The notes beneath the pieces are model-generated. The model was not told the DNA's origin, did no database searches, and saw nothing but the letters and a program-made list of their open reading frames with translations. A program made the translations under genes and the position numbers. From NCBI GenBank assembly GCA_019096065.1, contig JAGUCH010000002.1:9746501-9810500 (forward strand): 64,000 bases of DNA. The letters are read 5' to 3'. Origin of the DNA: Paracyclopina nana (lineage: Eukaryota; Arthropoda; Copepoda; Cyclopoida; Cyclopettidae). Shown one piece after another: positions 58,401-64,000 of this stretch. Position 1 is the first letter of the stretch. The number at the start of each line of letters is the position of its first letter.

Positions 58401-61400
58401 GCCTTTTTGGCCTTTGCAAGAAAAGTTACTGCAGTGGCAGGCACAGAAAGAGCCATTTCTGCTCTCCTATGTAAAAGCAAAACTTCAAGTGCAATTTCAA
58501 ACCCGCGCCAAGAAGTAACTTTTTCAAAGTGGTTACTGCAAAGTTAGCTGGTAGCATGAACTTTCTGGCACAACTGGCCTTTTTGGCCTTTGCAAGAAAA
58601 GTTACTGTAGTGGCAGGCACAGAAAGAGCCATTTCTGCTCTCCTATGTAGCGAAGCAAAACTTCAAGTACAATTTCAAACCCAGCGCCAAGAAGTAACTT
58701 TTTCAAAGTGGTTACTGCAAAAGTTAGCTGGTAGCTTGACCTTTCTGGCACAACTGGCCTTTTGGCCTTTGCAAGAAAAGTTACTGCAGTGGCAGGCACA
58801 GAAAGAGCCATTTCTGCTCTCCTATGTAGCGAAGCAAAACTTCAAGTGCAATTTCAAACCCGCGCCAAGAAGTAACTTTTTTCAAAGTGGTTACTACAAA
58901 AGTTAGCTGGTAGCATGAACTTTCTGGCACAACTGGCCTTTTTGGCCTTTGCAAGAAAAGTTACTGTAGTGGCAGGCACAGAAAGAGCCATTTCTGCTCT
59001 CCTATGTAGCGAAGCAAAACTTCAAGTACAATTTCAAACCCGCGCCAAGAAGTAACTTTTTCAAAGTGGTTACTGCAAAGTTAGCTGGTAGCTTGACCTT
59101 TCTGGCACAACTGGCCTTTTTGGCCTTTGCAAGAAAAGCTACTGCAGAGTCTGGCACAGAAAGAGCCATTTCTGCTCTCCTATGTAAGCAAAACTTCAAG
59201 TGCAATTTCAAACCCGCGCCAAGAAGTAACTTTTTCAAAGTGGTTACTACAAAGTTAGCTGGTAGCTTGACCTTTCTGGCACAACTGGCCTTTTTGGCCT
59301 TTGCAAGAAAAGTTACTGCAGTGACAGGCACAGAAAGAGCCATTTCTGCTCTCCTATGTAGCGAAGCAAAACTTCAAGTGCAATTTCAAACCCGCGCCAA
59401 GAAGTAACTTTTTTCAAAGTGGTGACTGCAAAAGTTAGCTGGTAGCATGACCTTTCTGGCACAACTGGCCTTTTTGGCCTTTGCAAGAAAAGTTACTGCA
59501 GAGTCTGGCACAGAAAGAGCCATTTCTGCTCTCCTATGTAGCGAAAGCAAAACTTCAAGTGCAATTTCAAACCCGCGCCAAGAAGTAACTTTTTCAAAGT
59601 GGTTTCTGCAAAAGATAGCTGGTAGCATGACCTTTCTGGTACAACTGGCCTTTTTGGCCTTTGCAAGAAAAGTTACTGCAGTGGCAGGCACAGAAAGAGC
59701 CATTTCTGCTCTCCTATGTAGCGAAGCAAAACTTCAAGTGCAATTTCAAACCAGCGCCAAGAAGTAACTTTTTCAAAGTGGTTACTGCAAAAGTTAGCTG
59801 GTAGCTTGACCTTTCATGAACAACTAGCCTTTTTGGCCTTTGCAAGAAAAGTTACTGCAGAGTCTGGCACAGAAAGAGCCATTTCTGCTCTCCTATGTAG
59901 CGAAGCAAAACTTCAAGTGCAATTTCAAACCGCGCCAAGAAGTAACTTTTTCAAAGTGGTTACTGCAAAAGTTAGCTGGTAGCTTGACCTTTCTGGCACA
60001 AGTGGCTTTTTGGCCTTTGCCAGTAAAGTTACTGCAGAGTCTGGCACAGAAAGAGCCATTTCTGCTCTCCTATGTAGCGAAGCAAAACTTCAAGTGCAAT
60101 TTCAAACCCGCGCCAAGAAGTAACTTTTTCAAAGTGGTTACTGCAAAAGATAGCTGGTAGCATGACCTTTCTGGCACAACTGGCCTTTTGGCCTTTGCAA
60201 GAAAAAGCTACTGCAGTGGCAGGCACAGAAAGAGCCATTTCTGCTCTCCTATGTAGCGAAGCAAAACTTCAAGTGCAATTTCAAACCCGCGCCAAGAAGT
60301 AACTTTTTCAAAGTGGTTACTGCAAAAGTTAGCTGGTAGCTTGACCTTTCTGGCACAACTGGCCTTTTTGGCCTTTGCCAGTAAAGTTACTGCAGTGGCA
60401 GGCACAGAAAGAGCCATTTCTGCTCTCCTATGTAGCGAAGCAAAACTTCAAGTACAATTTCAAACCCGCGCAAGAAGTAACTTTTTCAAAGTGGTTACTG
60501 CAAAAGTTAGCTGGTAGCATGAACTTTCTGGCACAACTGGCCTTTTTGGCCTTTGCAAGAAAAGCTACTGCAGTGGCAGGCACAGAAAGAGCCATTTCTG
60601 CTCTCCTATGTAGCGAAGCAAAACTTCAAGTGCAATTTCAAACCGCGCCAAGAAATAACTTTTTCAAAGTGGTTACTGCAAAAGTTAGCTGGTAGCATGA
60701 CCTTTCTGGCACAACTGGCCTTTTGGCCTTTGCAAGAAAAGTTACTGCAGAGTCTGGCACAGAAAGAGCCATTTCTGCTCTCCTATGTGAAGCAAAACTT
60801 CAAGTGCAATTTCAAACCCGCGCCAAGTAACTTTTTCAAAGTGGTTACTGCAAAGTTAGCTGGTAGCATGACCTTTCTGGCACAACTGGCCTTTTTGGCC
60901 TTTGCAAGAAAAGTTACTGCAGAGTCTGGCACAGAAAGAGCCATTTCTGCTCTCCTATGTAAAGCAAAACTTCAAGTGCAATTTCAAACCCGCGCCAAAG
61001 AAGTAACTTTTTTCAAAGTGGTTACTGCAAAAGTTAGCTGGTAGCATGACCTTTCATGAACAACTGGCCTTTTTGGCCTTTGCAAGAAAAGTTACTGCAG
61101 TGGCAGGCACAGAAAGAGCCATTTCTGCTCTCCTATGTAGCGAAGCAAAACTTCAAGTGCAATTTCAAACCCGCGCCAAGAAGTAACTTTTTCAAAGTGG
61201 TTACTGCAAAAGTTAGCTGGTAGCTTGACCTTTCAGGAACAACTGGCCTTTTGGCCTTTGCCAGTAAAGTTACTGCAGTGGCAGGCACAGAAAGAGCCAT
61301 TTCTGCTCTCCTATGTAGCGAAGCAAAACTTCAAGTGCAATTTCAAACCCGCGCCAAGAAGTAACTTTTTTCAAAGTGGTTACTGCAAAAGTTAGCTGGT

Positions 61401-61505
61401 AGCTTGACCTTTCATGAACAACTGGCCTTTTTGGCCTTTGCAAGAAAAGTTACTGCAGTGGCTGGCCAAGAAAGAGCCATTTCTGCTCTCCTATGTAGCG
61501 AAGCA
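55477..61505 (+). repeat. 179-bp satellite array, forward orientation
   Basis: About 34 head-to-tail copies have a 179-bp period. Landmarks in each are CAAAGTGGTTACTGCAAAAG, TTAGCTGGTAGC, GGCCTTTTTGGCCTTTGC, GAAAGAGCCATTTCTGCTCT and ACTTCAAGTGCAATTTCAAA. Copies differ by a few substitutions (for example GAGTCTGGCACAG versus GTGGCAGGCACAG) and 1-4-base indels. The palindrome GGCCAAAAAGGCC occurs in every unit. Open frames of about 69 codons recur because monomers lack stops in one frame, but 179 is not a multiple of three. Confidence 0.97.
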
Positions 61506-62278
61506 TGACCTTTTCTAGGCCCAACTGTTGTTTGGACCTCATGTGTTAGGTCCAAAAGGGTCCAAAAGGGTCCAGAACCAGTCCTTTATCAAAAAACTTG
61601 ATATATATGTTGAAATTGGCAATAGCCAAAAAACTCACAGAACTCTTTTTTAGTAAAATCTGTCTTATTCTCTACCAGTAATCGCAAATCCTTGTGGGCT
61701 TGAAATTCCAAGACTGTCCCGTTCTAAAAACTTGATGCTGTACTATGCAAGTGTGGGAGTTTGAACACCCTGTTAGCCCGACAAGCAAAGCTCATACGAG
61801 ATAATGCATAGAGATGTTTACTAGAGTATAGCCATGTATTTACTGCTCATCTTATACATGTGACTTTCACCGGGAAGGCAGGTGGAGGCGCCCAAGCAAC
61901 ACAGTCCCAGGTTCCTGATTTGCGGCTTAGTTTTTAAGTAAATCGAGTGGCATCGTTTTTAGCTTAATAGTGAGTCGGGAGACTCTTTATTTTCAAGGGA
62001 AAAATAAACCCTGGTATGAGAAAAAGCTGAGAAGCATTTGGAAATTGAAGGCACACCCAGGATTTGCGGTTACGGTTTACCGGTAGGTAATAAGACATAT
62101 TTTACTAAAAAAGGGTTCAATCCTACGCTCAGATGAAAAATAGTAGCTCAGTTCTCAAATTTTTCCCGACCTCTCAGGGATTTTTCTTGGGGCCTAACTT
62201 TTGCTGAGGCAGTTGGGAACTATTAGAGTCAAAAAATTACTTTGAGGCATCTCTAGGCCCAACTGCTGATTGGACTTG
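61506..62278. other. Spacer between oppositely oriented satellite arrays
   Basis: About 770 bp are unrelated to the satellite. It is bounded by a direct repeat reading TCTAGGCCCAACTG-TG-TTGGAC at 61513-61536 and 62251-62274. Near the left edge the piece AGGGTCCAAA repeats. I see no coding sequence. Confidence 0.8.
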
Positions 62279-64000
62279 AAGTTTTGCTTCGCTACATAGG
62301 AGAGCAGAAATGGCTCTTTCTGTGCCAGACTCTGCAGTAGCTTTTCTTGCAAAGGCCAAAAAGGCCAGTTGTGCCAGAAAGGTCATGCTACCAGCTAACT
62401 TTTGCAGTAACCACTTTGAAAAAAGTTACTTCTTGGCGCGGGTTTGAAATTGCACTTGAAGTTTTGCTTCGCTACATAGGAGAGCAGAAATGGCTCTTTC
62501 TGTGCCTGCCACTACAGTAACTTTTCTTGCAAAGGCCAAAAAGGCCAGTTGTGCCAGAAAGTTCATGCTACCAGCTAACTTTTGCAGTAACCACTTTGAA
62601 AAAAGTTACTTCTTGGCGCGGGTTTGAAATTGCACTTGAAGTTTTGCTTCGCTACATAGGAGAGCAGAAATGGCTCTTTCTGTGCCTGCCACTGCAGTAA
62701 CTTTTCTTGCAAAGGCCAAAAAGGCCAGTTGTGCCAGAAAGGTCAAGCTACCAGCTAACTTTTGCAGTAACCACTTTGAAAAAGTTACTTCTTGGCGCGG
62801 GTTTGAAATTGTACTTGAAGTTTTGCTTAGCTACATAGGAGAGCAGAAATGGCTCTTTCTGTGCCTGCCACTACAGTAACATTTCTTGCAAAGGCCAAAA
62901 AGGCCAGTTGTGCCAGAAAGTTCATGCTACCAGCTAACTTTTGCAGTAACCACTTTGAAAAAAGTTACTTCTTGGCGCGGGTTTGAAATTGCACTTGAAG
63001 TTTTGCTTCGCTACATAGGAGAGCAGAAATGGCTCTTTCTGTGCCTGCCACTGCAGTAACTTTTCTTGCAAAGGCCAAAAAGGCCAGTTGTGCCAGAAAG
63101 GTCAAGCTACCAGCTAACTTTTGCAGTAACCACTTTGAAAAAGTTACTTCTTGGCGCGGGTTTGAAATTGCACTTGAAGTTTTGCTTCGCTACATAGGAG
63201 AGCAGAAATGGCTCTTTCTGTGCCTGCCACTGCAGTAACTTTTCTTGCAAAGGCCAAAAAGGCCAGTTGTGCCAGAAAGGTCAAGCTACCAGCTAACTTT
63301 TGCAGTAACCACTTTGAAAAAGTTACTTCTTGGCGCGGGTTTGAAATTGCACTTGAAGTTTTGCTTCGCTACATAGGAGAGCAGAAATGGCTCTTTCTGT
63401 GCCTGCCACTACAGTAACTTTTCTTGCAAAGGCCAAAAAGGCCAGTTGTGCCAGAAAGTTCATGCTACCAGCTAACTTTGCAGTAACCACTTTGAAAAAG
63501 TTACTTCTTGGCGCGGGTTTGAAATTGCACTTGAAGTTTTGCTTCGCTACATAGGAGAGCAGAAATGGCTCTTTCTGTGCCTACCACTGCAGTAACTTTT
63601 CTTGCAAAGGCCAAAAAGGCCAGTTGTGCCAGAAAGGTCAAGCTACCAGCTAACTTTTGCAGTAACCACTTTGAAAAAGTTACTTCTTGGCGCGGGTTTG
63701 AAATTGCACTTGAAGTTTTGCTTCGCTACATAGGAGAGCAGAAATGGCTCTTTCTGTGCCTGCCACTGCAGTAACTTTTCTTGCAAAGGCCAAAAAGGCC
63801 AGTTGTTCCTGAAAGGTCATGCTACCAGCTAACTTTGCAGTAACCACTTTGAAAAAGTTACTTCTTGGCGCGGGTTTGAAATTGCACTTGAAGTTTTGCT
63901 TCGCTACATAGGAGAGCAGAAATGGCTCTTTCTGTGCCAGACTCTGCAGTAACTTTACTGGCAAAGGCCAAAAGGCCAGTTGTTCATGAAAGGTCATGCT
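62279..64000 (-). repeat. 179-bp satellite array, reverse orientation, running off the window
   Basis: Nearly ten copies of the same monomer as 55477-61505, on the opposite strand. The same sequence variants (GTGGCAGGC and GAGTCTGGC types, CTTGACC and CATGAAC types) occur in both arrays. Confidence 0.97.

Noticed and set aside
55477-61505. CRISPR-like array
   Set aside because: The 179-bp monomers are contiguous with no unique spacers, in a eukaryotic genome. It is a satellite.
55477-64000. Many near-identical 69-codon frames starting MALSVPATAV in the satellite
   Set aside because: They recur exactly every 179 bp and overlap neighbouring monomers, and indels break them at random. They are a by-product of a stop-poor frame in the satellite.

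Overview
This is a eukaryotic, animal window, most likely an arthropod. The evidence is a Methuselah-like receptor, an FMRFamide-type receptor with arthropod-like signatures, a secreted angiotensin-converting enzyme (ACE), many introns of about 50-70 nt, and 3' ends marked by AATAAA/ATTAAA. I cannot place it below phylum level. All gene models are my own splice reconstructions, checked by reading-frame phase and by fit to the known family.

Layout: 1-880 is a 16-bp tandem repeat. A full-length WDFY3/Alfy autophagy adaptor (+, 1505-15353) sits in only four exons. It is tail-to-tail with a small secreted protein of unknown function (-, 15823-17053). That gene is head-to-head with a Methuselah-like GPCR (+, 20635-22558), and a 3.35-kb near-perfect foldback element has landed in what would otherwise be a roughly 235-bp gap between the two start codons. 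A GC-rich block with an unresolved coding-like signal follows. Next comes caveolin (+, 25208-26908), whose 3' end runs into that of purine nucleoside phosphorylase (PNP; -, 27179-32949). The 4-kb PNP intron is a nest of small inverted-repeat elements, tRNA-like remnants and a 62-bp tandem repeat. PNP is head-to-head with an FMRFamide-receptor-like GPCR (+, 33524-36614).

From 38581 to 48224 lies a 24-exon, two-domain ACE gene in which both active sites look intact. A 12-nt micro-exon precedes a 2.5-kb intron, and that intron contains a complete lysosomal-acid-lipase-family gene on the opposite strand. An intergenic stretch with more foldback elements leads to a highly acidic, internally duplicated protein (-, 52144-54709) with a TATA box. 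The last 8.5 kb is a 179-bp satellite in two arrays of opposite orientation.

The most unusual observations are the foldback splitting a divergent promoter, four apparent GC-AG introns among about 47, the micro-exon plus nested lipase in ACE, the Russian-doll element nest in PNP, and a four-times repeated S-M-V helix motif in the acidic protein. I see no bacterial-type system, CRISPR array or viral gene.
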